Position numbers and translations under genes: made by a program
Shown: piece by piece, positions 51,367 to 59,658 of the stretch
Position numbering within the stretch: position 1 is the first letter of the stretch
Layout of the letters: the number at the start of each line of letters is the position of its first letter
DNA from: Plantactinospora soyae
GTDB lineage: Bacteria > Actinomycetota > Actinomycetes > Mycobacteriales > Micromonosporaceae
Length of the DNA: 64,000 bases
NCBI RefSeq assembly: GCF_014874095.1
Contig: NZ_JADBEB010000001.1
Coordinates: 7,068,001 to 7,132,000, forward strand
Direction: 5' to 3'
Notes under the pieces: generated by a model
Told to the model about the DNA's origin: nothing
Databases searched by the model: none
Seen by the model: only the letters and a program-made list of their open reading frames with translations

Positions 51367-52166
51367 CGGCGGGCGAAGACCACGTAGTCGTCCAGGTACT
51401 GCCAGACCGTGCCGACCTCGGCGAAGCCGGCCGTACGCAGGGCGGCGAGGTGGAACTCCAGTGGGGACAGGGCCTGCGGCGGCCGGTCGGCGAACCGCCG
51501 CTGGCGTTGCGCGGCCAGTCCAGCCAGTTCCGGATGACGGGCCGCCTCGGCGTACCAGGCGGAGTAGGTGAGCGCTCCGGTGGCGAACGCCTCCCGCTGC
51601 ACCTGTGCGTCGTGCCGGGAGGCGATGTCGCGCAGCGTGGGCGCCGATTCGTCGTACCTGAGGTGGTCGGCGTTGAGCAGCACGCCGCCGGCCGGCAGCA
51701 GCCGTGCCGCAGTGGTGTAGACGCGCAGCAGTTGCTCCGGTGCGAGCCAGTGCAGCGCGGTCGAACTGAGTACGGCGTTGATCCTCCGCCCCGCCAGCGC
51801 CCGCTCCCAGCCGGCTGCCGTCAGATCCACGTCGTGGACCTCGGCCCGTGCGCCGTACCGCTCGAGCGCACCCCGGGCGACCCGCAGCAGGATCGGGTCG
51901 TAGTCCACCGCGACCGCGGCGGCCTGCGGAAAGGCGGCCAGTACCCGGTCGGTGATCGCTCCGGGACCGCAGGCCAGGTCCAGGATCGTCAGGTCGTCGG
52001 GACAGTGCAGCCGCAGCACGTCGATCATCGCCGCGAACCGCAGATCACGGTGGGCCACGTAGGTGGACTGCTGGTCGTCCCAGAGCTGGAGCAGGTGCCG
52101 GGCGGTCAGCTGGTCCAGCGCCCCGGCCGCCGGCGCACCCGCGTCCGCGTTGTTCGGCGCGGTCAT
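51363..52166 (-). CDS. class I SAM-dependent methyltransferase inside the metal-import operon
   Basis: This 267-residue methyltransferase has 'LTILDLACGPGAITDRVLAAFP' (SAM loop), 'AVAVDYDPILLRVARGAL' (acidic tip) and 'AVLSSTALHWLAPEQLLRVYTTAARLLPAGGVLLNAD', similar to trans-aconitate/small-molecule methyltransferases. Both ends overlap neighbours by 4 nt: the binding-protein stop and the permease start. It is therefore an integral part of the transporter operon. It may modify the imported chelator or a precursor; no other biosynthetic gene is nearby. Confidence 0.88.
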   Translation of the reverse strand: MTAPNNADAGAPAAGALDQLTARHLLQLWDDQQSTYVAHRDLRFAAMIDVLRLHCPDDLTILDLACGPGAITDRVLAAFPQAAAVAVDYDPILLRVARGALERYGARAEVHDVDLTAAGWERALAGRRINAVLSSTALHWLAPEQLLRVYTTAARLLPAGGVLLNADHLRYDESAPTLRDIASRHDAQVQREAFATGALTYSAWYAEAARHPELAGLAAQRQRRFADRPPQALSPLEFHLAALRTAGFAEVGTVWQYLDDYVVFARR

Positions 52167-53185
52167 CGGGCGATCCCGCGCAGTCCCGCGCCGACCAGTT
52201 CGGCCGCCTCGACGCTGCGGACCGACGGATCCATCGACGAGCCGGGCACGGTGATGAACCGTCCGGCGACCACCGCGGCCAGTTTGGACGTCACCGGGTT
52301 ACGGCGCAGGAAGTCGATCTTCGACTGGGCGCCGTCGCCGTCGCCGCCCCGGGTCAGGTCGGCCAGCACGATCACGTCCGGGTTGCGTTTGGCGATCTCC
52401 TCCCAGTTGCCGGCGGGCCACTTCTGGGCGGTGTCGGCGAACGCGTTGCGGGACCCGAGCAGCGAGCTGATCGCGTCCGGTACGCCGCCACGGCCGGCGA
52501 CGTACGGGGTGGTGGTGCCGGAGTAGTACCAGAGCAGGGAGGGGCCGGTACCCCGCGCAGTGGTGGTGCTCGGCAGAGTCGTCGCAGCCGTGCCTCGGGC
52601 CGCGTCCAACCGGTCCTGCTGCTCGCGGATCAGCTTCTCGCCCCGCTCCCGTACGCCGAAGATGGTGGCGATGTCGCGGATCTCGCCGAACAGCCCGTCG
52701 AAGCTGACCGTGGGGATCGCGTCTGCCGGGTTCTCGCAGGCGAACCCGGACAGGTACGCGGGTACGCCGAGCCTGGCCAGGTCGGCGCGGGGACCGGCGG
52801 CGTCGGGGGCGTACGCGGAGGTGTAGGTCGAGTAGACGAAATCGGGGTTCGCTGCCCGGACCGCCTCCCGCGACGGGTACAGCTTGGCCAGTACCGGCAC
52901 CCGCTCGTACGCCGGACGCAACTGCGGCAGCACCGGGTCGGTCTGGTAGCTGGTGCCGGCCATCCGGTCGGCGAGGCCGAGGCTGAGCATGATCTCGGTG
53001 GCGTTCTGTTCCAGCGTGATCGCGCGCTTCGGTGCCGTCGTGACGGTGAGCGGAAGTCCGCAGTTGCTCAGCTGGACCGCGCTGGCCGAACCACCCGGAC
53101 CGTTCGGCGGGGTGGCTCCGCTGGCCGAGCAGCCGGCGGTGGCCAGTACCGCAGACAAGGCCATCGAAATGAAAACCATTTTCAT
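52163..53185 (-). CDS. metallophore-type ABC transporter substrate-binding lipoprotein
   Basis: This 340-residue class III binding protein has a lipoprotein signal ('MALSAVLATAGC'). The fold landmarks are 'PKRAITLEQNATEIMLSLGLADRMAGTSY', 'VPVLAKLYPSREAVRAANPDFVYSTY', 'FGEIRDIATIFG' and 'WEEIAKRNPDVIVLADLTR'. It would deliver a metal chelate or corrinoid to the FecCD/FecE importer. The first codons coincide with a near-perfect Zur-type palindrome (53169-53185). No ribosome-binding site precedes ATG 53185, so the mRNA may be leaderless, or ATG 53164 may be used. Zinc-dependent control is inferred from that box. Confidence 0.92.
   Translation of the reverse strand: MKMVFISMALSAVLATAGCSASGATPPNGPGGSASAVQLSNCGLPLTVTTAPKRAITLEQNATEIMLSLGLADRMAGTSYQTDPVLPQLRPAYERVPVLAKLYPSREAVRAANPDFVYSTYTSAYAPDAAGPRADLARLGVPAYLSGFACENPADAIPTVSFDGLFGEIRDIATIFGVRERGEKLIREQQDRLDAARGTAATTLPSTTTARGTGPSLLWYYSGTTTPYVAGRGGVPDAISSLLGSRNAFADTAQKWPAGNWEEIAKRNPDVIVLADLTRGGDGDGAQSKIDFLRRNPVTSKLAAVVAGRFITVPGSSMDPSVRSVEAAELVGAGLRGIAR
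53169..53185. promoter_or_regulatory. Zur-like operator at the start codon of the binding-protein gene
   Basis: ATGAAAA/CCA/TTTTCAT is a perfect 7-bp-arm palindrome. Read on the coding strand, it differs at one central base from the actinobacterial Zur consensus core TGAAAATGATTTTCA as I remember it. It stands out sharply as an AT-only island in GC-rich DNA. Confidence 0.6.
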
Positions 53186-53376
53186 AGCTGCGGAGAGTAG
53201 CAGCGACTCTTCGGGGAGGTGGAAGGCGGGGGTACGGCAGCCGTCGGGCGCTGGCGGCGGATCCCCCGTACCGCGTCCGGCAGGTCCGGGTCGACGGCGG
53301 CGGCCTGGGCTGGGTCTCGCGGATCAACTGATCCACCCGCTGGCCTCTGCTCCGTGCGGGTACGGCGGGCCGACGG

Positions 53377-53420
53377 CACGGCGATCCGCCCGAGGCGAAC
53401 GGCCCGGGCGGATCGCCGTG
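53377..53420 (-). terminator. strong hairpin after the phosphodiester glycosidase gene
   Basis: Arms 53377-53392 and 53405-53420 match perfectly over 16 bp with a 12-nt loop. It starts 11 nt past the minus-strand stop at 53431. It is the longest perfect stem I found in the window. Confidence 0.8.
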
Positions 53421-53430
53421 GCGGACGGGC

Positions 53431-54717
53431 TCAGCGGCCGGTGAACCTGCTGTCCACGAAGACGAGCGCGTCGCCGACCGCCCGCTCGGTACCACCGCTC
53501 GGTTGGTTGACCAGTGCGCCCTCCACCGACATGGCGGTCGACCCACCACCGTCGAGGTTGATCGCGTCGTGCAGGCCCAGCGCGGCGGCGACGGCCGCGG
53601 TCTCGTCCATCGTGGTGCCGACGCTGGTCGTCATGCGACCGTCGAGCGTCGCAAGCACGATCTTGCCATCGACGGTCGTGCCCGCGATGGTTCGCGGGTT
53701 GCGAGCGAAGAAGCTGTCCGAACCGGCCGGCACCACGATCCGCCCGTCGGCGAGCAGCCGGTAACGGCCGTTCACCGCGAACATCCCCGCGTGCAGTCGG
53801 AGCTTCTTGCCCGCTTCGTCCAGCACCGTAGTGGTCTGCTTGAGGCAGCCCTTCGCCACGGCGAGCAGCGCTACGCTGTCCCGGCCGGTCGCCTGCAACG
53901 ACGTCTGCTCCCTCGACAGAGTCGTACCACGGGTCGTCGAGGTCCGGACCACGCAGCCCTGCGCGTCGAGGACCACCTCGACGCCGGCCCCGGACGGAGT
54001 GGCCTCGGCGAACTCCGGGGTGAACCGCACCACGTCGCCCGGCAGGGTGCACTGCGTCTGCTGGGCAAGGTCGCCGCAGCCGGCCGGAACCACCGGTGGG
54101 TGGTTGATGAACTCCAGCGGCAGGCTGACCTTCGTCCGGGTGTTCTGGACCGTGCCGGTCCAGCGCAACCGGCCCATCAGGACCTTGTTGCTCCTCGCGT
54201 CCACGACCAGGTTGGCCTCGGCCGGATCGCCGGTCGGCTCGCTGAGCAGCTTTCCGCCGAAGACGCCCAGGCCCACCGGGTCACCCGGGTACTGCGCGCT
54301 CGCCGTGAACGTGAAGAAGGAGGCGTTGACCCCCACCAGCGCGCCGGCGGCGCGGACCAGATCGGTGGTCTTCTCCACCTCCGCCAGGTCGGGGCCGTAG
54401 GTCGCGGCCAGATGCCCCCGGGTCGTCTTCGGATCGATGGTCAGGACGTTGACGACCCACGGCCCACGGGTGGTGGTGTTGATCTGGTCGGCCGCAGCCG
54501 GGTCGGTGCCCCGGACGATCCGGGTCAGGGTGACGCCATGGCTCAGGGTCTGGCTGCTCCGGGTCTCCGCGAGGCCGTCGTCGCCCAGTGGCAGGGTTGC
54601 GGTGTCGGTCGCGGCGTGCGCCTCGGGGGCGAGGCCGAGCCCGATCGCGGCCGTCATGACGGCCGCGATGGCCCCGGCCCGCCGGACTCCGGCGAGGGAG
54701 CGGGTGTAGAAGGTCAT
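53431..54717 (-). CDS. secreted phosphodiester glycosidase-family protein (NAGPA/DUF2233)
   Basis: This 428-residue exported protein has a signal peptide ('AGAIAAVMTAAIGLGLAPEAHAA', cut after AHA). The NAGPA domain is C-terminal, with 'VGVNASFFTF', 'AVNGRYRLLADGRIVVPAG', 'VLATLDGRMTTSVGTTMDETAAVAAALGLHDAINLDGGGSTAM' in pieces, and the hallmark 'NLDGGGSTAM'. The family hydrolyses sugar phosphodiesters (human uncovering enzyme) and in bacteria probably acts on cell-wall glycopolymers or exopolysaccharide. ATG 54717 follows AGGA. It is probably monocistronic, with a strong terminator directly downstream. Confidence 0.9.
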   Translation of the reverse strand: MTFYTRSLAGVRRAGAIAAVMTAAIGLGLAPEAHAATDTATLPLGDDGLAETRSSQTLSHGVTLTRIVRGTDPAAADQINTTTRGPWVVNVLTIDPKTTRGHLAATYGPDLAEVEKTTDLVRAAGALVGVNASFFTFTASAQYPGDPVGLGVFGGKLLSEPTGDPAEANLVVDARSNKVLMGRLRWTGTVQNTRTKVSLPLEFINHPPVVPAGCGDLAQQTQCTLPGDVVRFTPEFAEATPSGAGVEVVLDAQGCVVRTSTTRGTTLSREQTSLQATGRDSVALLAVAKGCLKQTTTVLDEAGKKLRLHAGMFAVNGRYRLLADGRIVVPAGSDSFFARNPRTIAGTTVDGKIVLATLDGRMTTSVGTTMDETAAVAAALGLHDAINLDGGGSTAMSVEGALVNQPSGGTERAVGDALVFVDSRFTGR

Positions 54718-54784
54718 GATCTCATCCTGTTTGGTGGGATGAACCCCTCCGCCCATTGGCGTTGAAGAGCAGGCCAACGGTGGA

Positions 54785-55239
54785 TTACCAGAACCGAGGC
54801 GCGAGTCTTCGGCTCCCCGGCATCGGAAGCGCGGCACCGTCGGCCGGTGCGTACGCAAGTGGCCCGCGCGGCGGTACTACAGCTTCGGCACATCGCGCCA
54901 GGCAGACCACCGTCGAGGCGAAGGACTCGCGAGCCGCGAGCAACCTGCCTGGTCGACGGTCTGGCCGCCGACGCGGGGTGCGGACGATTCGAGGAGATCG
55001 ACACAGATCCGGACGAGCGTGCCGACGAGCCAGGTGACCGGGCTGTCGATGTCGCCCTGTTCGTCGTCCGGCATCGTGTACCAGCGGACGTACGTCTCCC
55101 GTACGGCGTGTTCCGCGACGCGGGCCGAGCCGAGCAGGCGGTACGCGAGGTTCTGGAGGAGGCGTCGTTCGGCGACGACCGCACAGAACGCGCTCGGCAG
55201 CGTGGCCGGCCGAGGTGGCCGGCGGGGTTCGGGAAGCAT
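54785..55239 (-). pseudogene. decayed ECF sigma factor (region 2 only, frameshifted)
   Basis: From ATG 55239 (GGGAGA upstream) the minus frame reads 'CAVVAERRLLQNLAYRLLGSARVAEHAVRETYVRWY' in two pieces, clear ECF sigma region 2, then 'SPVTWLVGTLVRICVDLL'. After about 54945 its third-codon positions lose GC. The neighbouring frame becomes coding-like ('ARESFASTVVCLARCAEAVV') and ends at 54785, suggesting a single-base indel. No region 4 is found in either frame, so it cannot be a working sigma factor. A TGTCAC-type promoter (55470-55497) still points at it. Confidence 0.6.
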
Positions 55240-55469
55240 CAGTTCTCCCAGTGGTTGTCGCGGGGTCGGTTCGCCCAAGGGCACGTGCCGGCTCGACGGC
55301 GCCTCCCGACGGGGTGAGCGGGCGCACCGACCCGTCGAGTTCCGTTGATCGGTGCCGGTTGTTGCCTCGTGCGCTGTCCCGGCCGGTTCCGAGATGCCCC
55401 CGGGGCCGGCCGGCGCGTCCGGCGGCCGAATGTCCGTGCCCCGGGGCGGGGGCGTGGGTCACCAGTTAC

Positions 55470-55497
55470 GGACCGAGCAGCCCACCGGTTCGTGACA
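55470..55497 (-). promoter_or_regulatory. ECF41-like promoter facing the decayed sigma gene
   Basis: On the minus strand TGTCACGAA, 11 nt, CTCGGTCC. It matches the divergent element at 55521-55548 exactly in both blocks and in spacing, with different intervening bases. Confidence 0.6.
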
Positions 55498-55520
55498 GAT
55501 CACCGTCCGACGGGCTCCGC

Positions 55521-55548
55521 TGTCACGAATCGCGGTGCCGCTCGGTCC
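55521..55548 (+). promoter_or_regulatory. ECF41-like promoter of the intact sigma gene
   Basis: TGTCACGAA (55521-55529), 11 nt, CTCGGTCC (55541-55548). It lies about 107 nt before the ECF41 start and suggests autoregulation. Confidence 0.6.
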
Positions 55549-55654
55549 AGTTCGCGGATGCTGCGCCTCGTCCGGCTCCAGGGACGGCGACGAGATCAGT
55601 GACAATCCGGATTAATTCGCTTGACTAGTGATAAAAGGGACGAGGCGAGTGGTC

Positions 55655-56539
55655 ATGGTGAGGCGAGCGGCAGAGGGGACTCTGATCGACGCGTTAGAGG
55701 TGTTCGACACGGTCCGTCCCCGACTCTTCGGCATCGCCTACCGGATGCTCGGCAGCGTCGCGGAGGCGGAGGACATCGTGCAGGACGCCTGGCTCCGGTG
55801 GCAGCAGACCGATCGCAGCCAGGTACGGGACCCGATCGGCTTCCTGGTCACCGCGACCTCGCGGCTCGCGCTCACCGCCGCGACATCGGCTCGCGCCCGA
55901 CGCGAGCGGTACTCCGGGCAGTGGTTACCCGAGCCCGTCGACACGTCCGCCGACCCGATGTTCCAGGCCGAACGGAACGAGTCGCTCGAACTCGCCGTAC
56001 TGCTCCTGCTGGAACGGCTCACACCGACCGAACGGGCCGTGTACGTACTGCGCGAGGCCTTCGACTACCCGTTCCGGCAGATCGGCGAGGTTCTCGGCGT
56101 CACCGAGGCGAACGCGCGACAGCTCGGTCGACGCGCCCGTACCCATCTGGCCCAGGAGCGACATGATCCGGTCGCCCGCGCGGACCACGGTCGCCTGCTG
56201 CACGCGTTCCTCGCCGCCGCGCGGTCCGGAAACCTGAACCAACTCGAGAAACTGCTCGCCGAGACAGCCGTCTCCTACGCCGACGGCGGCGGTACCGTCC
56301 GGGCCGCCCGGGTACCCGTGGTCGGCCGCGACAACGTCGCGCGTTACGTCCTGGGGCTGATCCCGAAGTTCGGCCCCGACCTGACGATGGAGATCGTCGA
56401 ATCCAACGGCCAGGCCGCGATCCTCGTGTCGGGGAATGGCACAGCCATCGCGCTGGTCACCATCGACGCCTCACCGGCCGGAATCGAACGCGTGCTGATC
56501 GTCCTCAACCCGCGGAAGCTGACCCGCTTCCAGCGCTGA
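55655..56539 (+). CDS. ECF41-type RNA polymerase sigma factor (second copy)
   Basis: This protein of about 294 residues has region 2 'RLFGIAYRMLGSVAEAEDIVQDAWLRW', linker 'GQWLPEPVDT', region 4 'LTPTERAVYVLREAFDYPFRQIGEVLGVTEANARQL', and a SnoaL-like C-terminus with 'YADGGGTVRAARVPVVG' and 'LNPRKL'. These are the ECF41 signatures. Several in-frame starts exist (GTG 55628, GTG 55649, ATG 55655, GTG 55658). ATG 55655 has GAGG 9 nt upstream and is my choice. The downstream flavin monooxygenase is the expected target, with a related TGTCACGAA element before it. Confidence 0.93.
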   Translation: MVRRAAEGTLIDALEVFDTVRPRLFGIAYRMLGSVAEAEDIVQDAWLRWQQTDRSQVRDPIGFLVTATSRLALTAATSARARRERYSGQWLPEPVDTSADPMFQAERNESLELAVLLLLERLTPTERAVYVLREAFDYPFRQIGEVLGVTEANARQLGRRARTHLAQERHDPVARADHGRLLHAFLAAARSGNLNQLEKLLAETAVSYADGGGTVRAARVPVVGRDNVARYVLGLIPKFGPDLTMEIVESNGQAAILVSGNGTAIALVTIDASPAGIERVLIVLNPRKLTRFQR

Positions 56540-56621
56540 CCGTCGGTGGCCCGACACCAACTCCCCGCAGGGCCGGCGTGGTCCTACCCGGCTGTTCGCG
56601 CCGTCACAGAGTGGGGCCGGC

Positions 56622-56651
56622 TGTCACGAACTGTGTCCCGGACCTCGTTGT
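56622..56651 (+). promoter_or_regulatory. TGTCACGAA element before the flavin monooxygenase gene
   Basis: TGTCACGAA at 56622-56630 is followed after 14 nt by TCGTTG (56645-56650), roughly in the -10 position but with 2 nt wider spacing than the paired promoters at 55470-55548. It lies about 150 nt upstream of ATG 56782. Confidence 0.45.
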
Positions 56652-56781
56652 TCTCTCGGCCCTGGCCTGGCCTCACCCATTTCCTCGATACCAACCGCGT
56701 CCCGCAACGGCGGGCCGGACGTCAACGCGTGCGCGTGGGGATGCGTCGCGTGGATTCAGCGACAATGAAAGGTGGCAAGCA

Positions 56782-58002
56782 ATGAAACAATCGAGCGGCT
56801 CCGACAAGCGGGTCCTCATCGTAGGTCTCGGCGTCGCCGGCATGGCCGCCGCGATCAGACTCCACGAAGCCGGCTGGGAAACCGTGATCGTCGAGCGTTC
56901 CGTCGCACGGCGATCCGGAGGCTACTTCGTCCTCGTCTACGGCGCGGGCGTTGCCGCGGCCGAGCGGCTCGGCATCGGCGACGCCGTGCCGACCCTCCAG
57001 TACGAGGACCAGAAGACCAACGAGGTCCTGGGGTCCGGGCGACGCATGCCGGGACTGGGTTTCGAGGCCCTGGCCCGCCCGCCCCGGATGATGCTCCGCG
57101 GTCACGTCGAAACCGCCCTCTTCGAAGCGCTCCCCGCACAGACGCAGGTGCGCTACTCGACCACACCCACCGCCATCGGACAGGACGAGTACGGCGCCAC
57201 GGTCACCCTGCGCAACACAGAAACGGGTGCCGAGAGTACCGAGGCGTTCGACCTCGTCGTCGGCGCCGACGGCGTCCGCTCCACCGTGCGATCGCTGGTG
57301 TTCGGTCCGCACCAGCAGTTTCTCAGGCCGACTGGCTACATGACCGCCGCCGCACTCATGCGCGAGCAGGTTCCCGGCTTTCTGCCGCACGAGGGCCTCG
57401 CCTACACCGCCCCTGGGCGCTGCGCCTGGACGTTTCCGATGGTCGGCGAGTCCGCCCCGTCGATCATGTTCAGCTACCGCACGAAGAACATCGACGCGGA
57501 GTTCCGCCGCTCACCCGCGGAATCCCTCCGCCGAGCCTTCGGCCGTACGTCGCTCGGCCCCGTCCTCGGCCACATGCTGCACGAGTACGAACGCGCCGAC
57601 ACGGTCCTGTTCGACAGCGCCGACGAGGTGGTCATGCCACGCTGGCACAACGGCCGGGTCGTCCTGCTGGGCGACGCGGCAGCCTGCCCGACGTTGTTCG
57701 TCGGCATGGGCGTCTCGAGTGCCCTTGCCGGTGCCGACCTGCTCGGCACGATGCTGGAGCAACACCCCACCTCCCTCACCCGGGCACTGTTCGCGTGGGA
57801 GGCCCGGCTTCGCCCCTTCGTCGAGGAACAGCAGTCCTCGCTGCCCCTGACGCAGAAGCTGTTTCTTCCGCCGACGTTGATCGACAGGGTGTTCCGGCTA
57901 CTCATGTTCGTCCCCCTGCCAGCCATCGGGTCGATCGCCGACTGGAACATCAAGCGGAGCCCGATCTTCTCGAAGAAGGATCTCGACATTTCCGCCGCGT
58001 AG
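56782..58002 (+). CDS. FAD-dependent aromatic-type monooxygenase
   Basis: This 406-residue flavoprotein of the PHBH-like class has 'RVLIVGLGVAGMAAAIRLHEAGWETVIVER' (Rossmann FAD loop, in the GxGxxG form), 'DLVVGADGVRSTVRSLVFG' (DG motif) and 'GRVVLLGDAAACPTLFVGMGVSSALAGADLL' (GD motif binding FAD ribose). It would hydroxylate a small, probably aromatic or polyketide, substrate using NAD(P)H and O2. ATG 56782 has AAAGGTGG upstream; 68 codons open before it are non-coding in character. It follows the ECF41 gene by 242 nt and is probably part of its regulon. Confidence 0.9.
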   Translation: MKQSSGSDKRVLIVGLGVAGMAAAIRLHEAGWETVIVERSVARRSGGYFVLVYGAGVAAAERLGIGDAVPTLQYEDQKTNEVLGSGRRMPGLGFEALARPPRMMLRGHVETALFEALPAQTQVRYSTTPTAIGQDEYGATVTLRNTETGAESTEAFDLVVGADGVRSTVRSLVFGPHQQFLRPTGYMTAAALMREQVPGFLPHEGLAYTAPGRCAWTFPMVGESAPSIMFSYRTKNIDAEFRRSPAESLRRAFGRTSLGPVLGHMLHEYERADTVLFDSADEVVMPRWHNGRVVLLGDAAACPTLFVGMGVSSALAGADLLGTMLEQHPTSLTRALFAWEARLRPFVEEQQSSLPLTQKLFLPPTLIDRVFRLLMFVPLPAIGSIADWNIKRSPIFSKKDLDISAA

Positions 58003-58156
58003 AGCTGAATGACTGATCCGAGGTCCGGGTTGGTCAGGTCGGGCCGACCGCGTCGTCGCGGCGCGACCGGCTACGCTGACGGGCAGCACAGGGCCGCAAG
58101 GGGCATGCCGGTTGGGTGGGACGGCATGCACAACCTCCTGCCCCACGGAGCCCTGC

Positions 58157-59404
58157 ATGGCCCACTACCGCGCGCTGGTGCACGCCACCGGTCCCGGATT
58201 CCTGCTCACCTCCTTCCTCGCCCGGCTGCCCGCCGCGATGGCCCCGCTCGGCGTCATCACCCTCGTCGTCGCGGCCACCGGTAGCTATGCCGTCGCCGGT
58301 GCCGTGGCGGCCGCGTACGGTGTCGGCGCCGCGATCGGCGGTCCGGTCGTGGGCTCCCTCGTCGACCGTTTCGGACAGCGGTCCGTCGGCCTGGTCACGG
58401 CCGTCGTCGACGCGGCGGCCCTCGTCGGGGTCGTCGTCATGGTCCACAGCACCGTGGCGGTCGCCGTGGCCGCCGCCGTGGCCGGCTTCGCGACTCCCCA
58501 GATCGGTCCACTCGTACGGGTCAGATGGTGGGTTCTGCTCGGCGACCGGGGACAGGGCCGGACGCTGGGTACCGCGCTCTCCTACGAGGGCGTGGCGGAC
58601 GAGCTGTCGTACATGGCTGGTCCGGCCATCGTCGGCCTGATCACGGTGACGGGGCCGGCCGGGCTGCCGCTGGTGGTCGCCGCCGGCCTGACGCTGCTCT
58701 TCGCGATCCCGTTCGCCCTGCACCACACGGCTCCACCCGTGGTACGGGTGCCCTTCGCCGGCCCCGCGCGCCCGCGCCTGCCGCTGGGTCCCCTGACGAT
58801 CCTGGTGCTCGCGATGCTGGCGGTCGGGATGGTCTTCGGTGCCACCCAGACGGGGGTGACCGCGTTCGCCGACGAGTCCGGCCACCCCGGCTCGGCCGGG
58901 CTCATCTACGCCGTCCTCGGGGTCGGCAGTGCGCTCGCCGGCCTGGCGACGGGATGGCTGCCGGCGCGGATCGGCCCCGTCAGGCGGTACGTCTGCGCCG
59001 CAGCCGCGCTGGCGGTCGGCGGATGCTCGGCCATGCTGCTGTCCGGATCGCTGGCCGGACTGCTCGTGGCGATCGCCGTCCTGGGCGTGACGAGCGCGCC
59101 CTACCTCATCGCGGTCGGTGGGCTGGCGATCCTGGCCGGGCCACGGAACCGGGCGGGCTCGGTGATGACCCTGGTCGCCTCCGGCGTGGTGGCCGGTGTG
59201 GCGGTCGGAGCCGCCGTCGCGGGGCGTCTCGCCGACGCCCTGGGCGCCTCCGGTGCCTTCATCGTCCCGGCTGCCGCCGGCCTCTTCGCCGTCGCGCTCG
59301 CGGCGGCTTCCGGCCGCCTGCTCCAGGCTCGCGCGCATGCTCCTTCCGCTCCCGTTCCGCCGTCCTCAACCCGTGCTCCCCTCGCTGGCACGACAGTCGG
59401 CTGA
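58157..59404 (+). CDS. MFS-type transporter
   Basis: This 415-residue protein has about twelve hydrophobic spans. The first half contains 'FLARLPAAMAPLGVITLVVAATGSYAVAGAVAAAYG' in pieces and 'GPVVGSLVDRFGQRSVGLVT', the loop 2-3 motif of MFS proteins (G...D..GQR). 'LPARIGPVRRYV' is the equivalent in the second half. The end is a short Pro/Ser-rich tail. Drug or metabolite export is likely. ATG 58157 is preferred because CGGAG lies 6 nt upstream. It follows the monooxygenase in the same direction, 154 nt apart, so co-regulation is possible. Confidence 0.9.
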   Translation: MAHYRALVHATGPGFLLTSFLARLPAAMAPLGVITLVVAATGSYAVAGAVAAAYGVGAAIGGPVVGSLVDRFGQRSVGLVTAVVDAAALVGVVVMVHSTVAVAVAAAVAGFATPQIGPLVRVRWWVLLGDRGQGRTLGTALSYEGVADELSYMAGPAIVGLITVTGPAGLPLVVAAGLTLLFAIPFALHHTAPPVVRVPFAGPARPRLPLGPLTILVLAMLAVGMVFGATQTGVTAFADESGHPGSAGLIYAVLGVGSALAGLATGWLPARIGPVRRYVCAAAALAVGGCSAMLLSGSLAGLLVAIAVLGVTSAPYLIAVGGLAILAGPRNRAGSVMTLVASGVVAGVAVGAAVAGRLADALGASGAFIVPAAAGLFAVALAAASGRLLQARAHAPSAPVPPSSTRAPLAGTTVG

Positions 59405-59658
59405 CCGGCACCGTGCCATCCGTCCCGACGCGAGGTTGAAGATTTTTCATAGCGTCCGTCGCGAATCGGCACTCCCCCGTGCCGGCCCCGGGGACTGGTC
59501 GACGTACGGCCGGCGGGTGGGCGCCGGCCGGGTACTCCACCCTGGGGGTTCGACCAGGAGGATGAGGCCGGCAAGTGCAAGTTCAGCCCAATGGTGGTCA
59601 CCAGCCCGGAAAAGGATGGTTACGCTCCCTGCATCCGATTCCTTCTGGAGGGAGTACT

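Larger units (their letters stand above)
55240..55654. other. divergent promoter region between decayed and intact ECF genes
   Basis: This 415-nt gap has no supported gene. It carries two back-to-back promoter-like elements with matching spacing (55470-55497 minus, 55521-55548 plus), listed separately. The last 80 nt before the ECF41 gene are AT-richer (TTGACTAGTGATAAAAG). Confidence 0.6.

Noticed and set aside
52163-53185. Iron (DmdR/IdeR) box before the metallophore operon
   Set aside because: The palindrome lacks the TTAGGTTAGGC pattern of IdeR/DmdR sites and fits a Zur core better.
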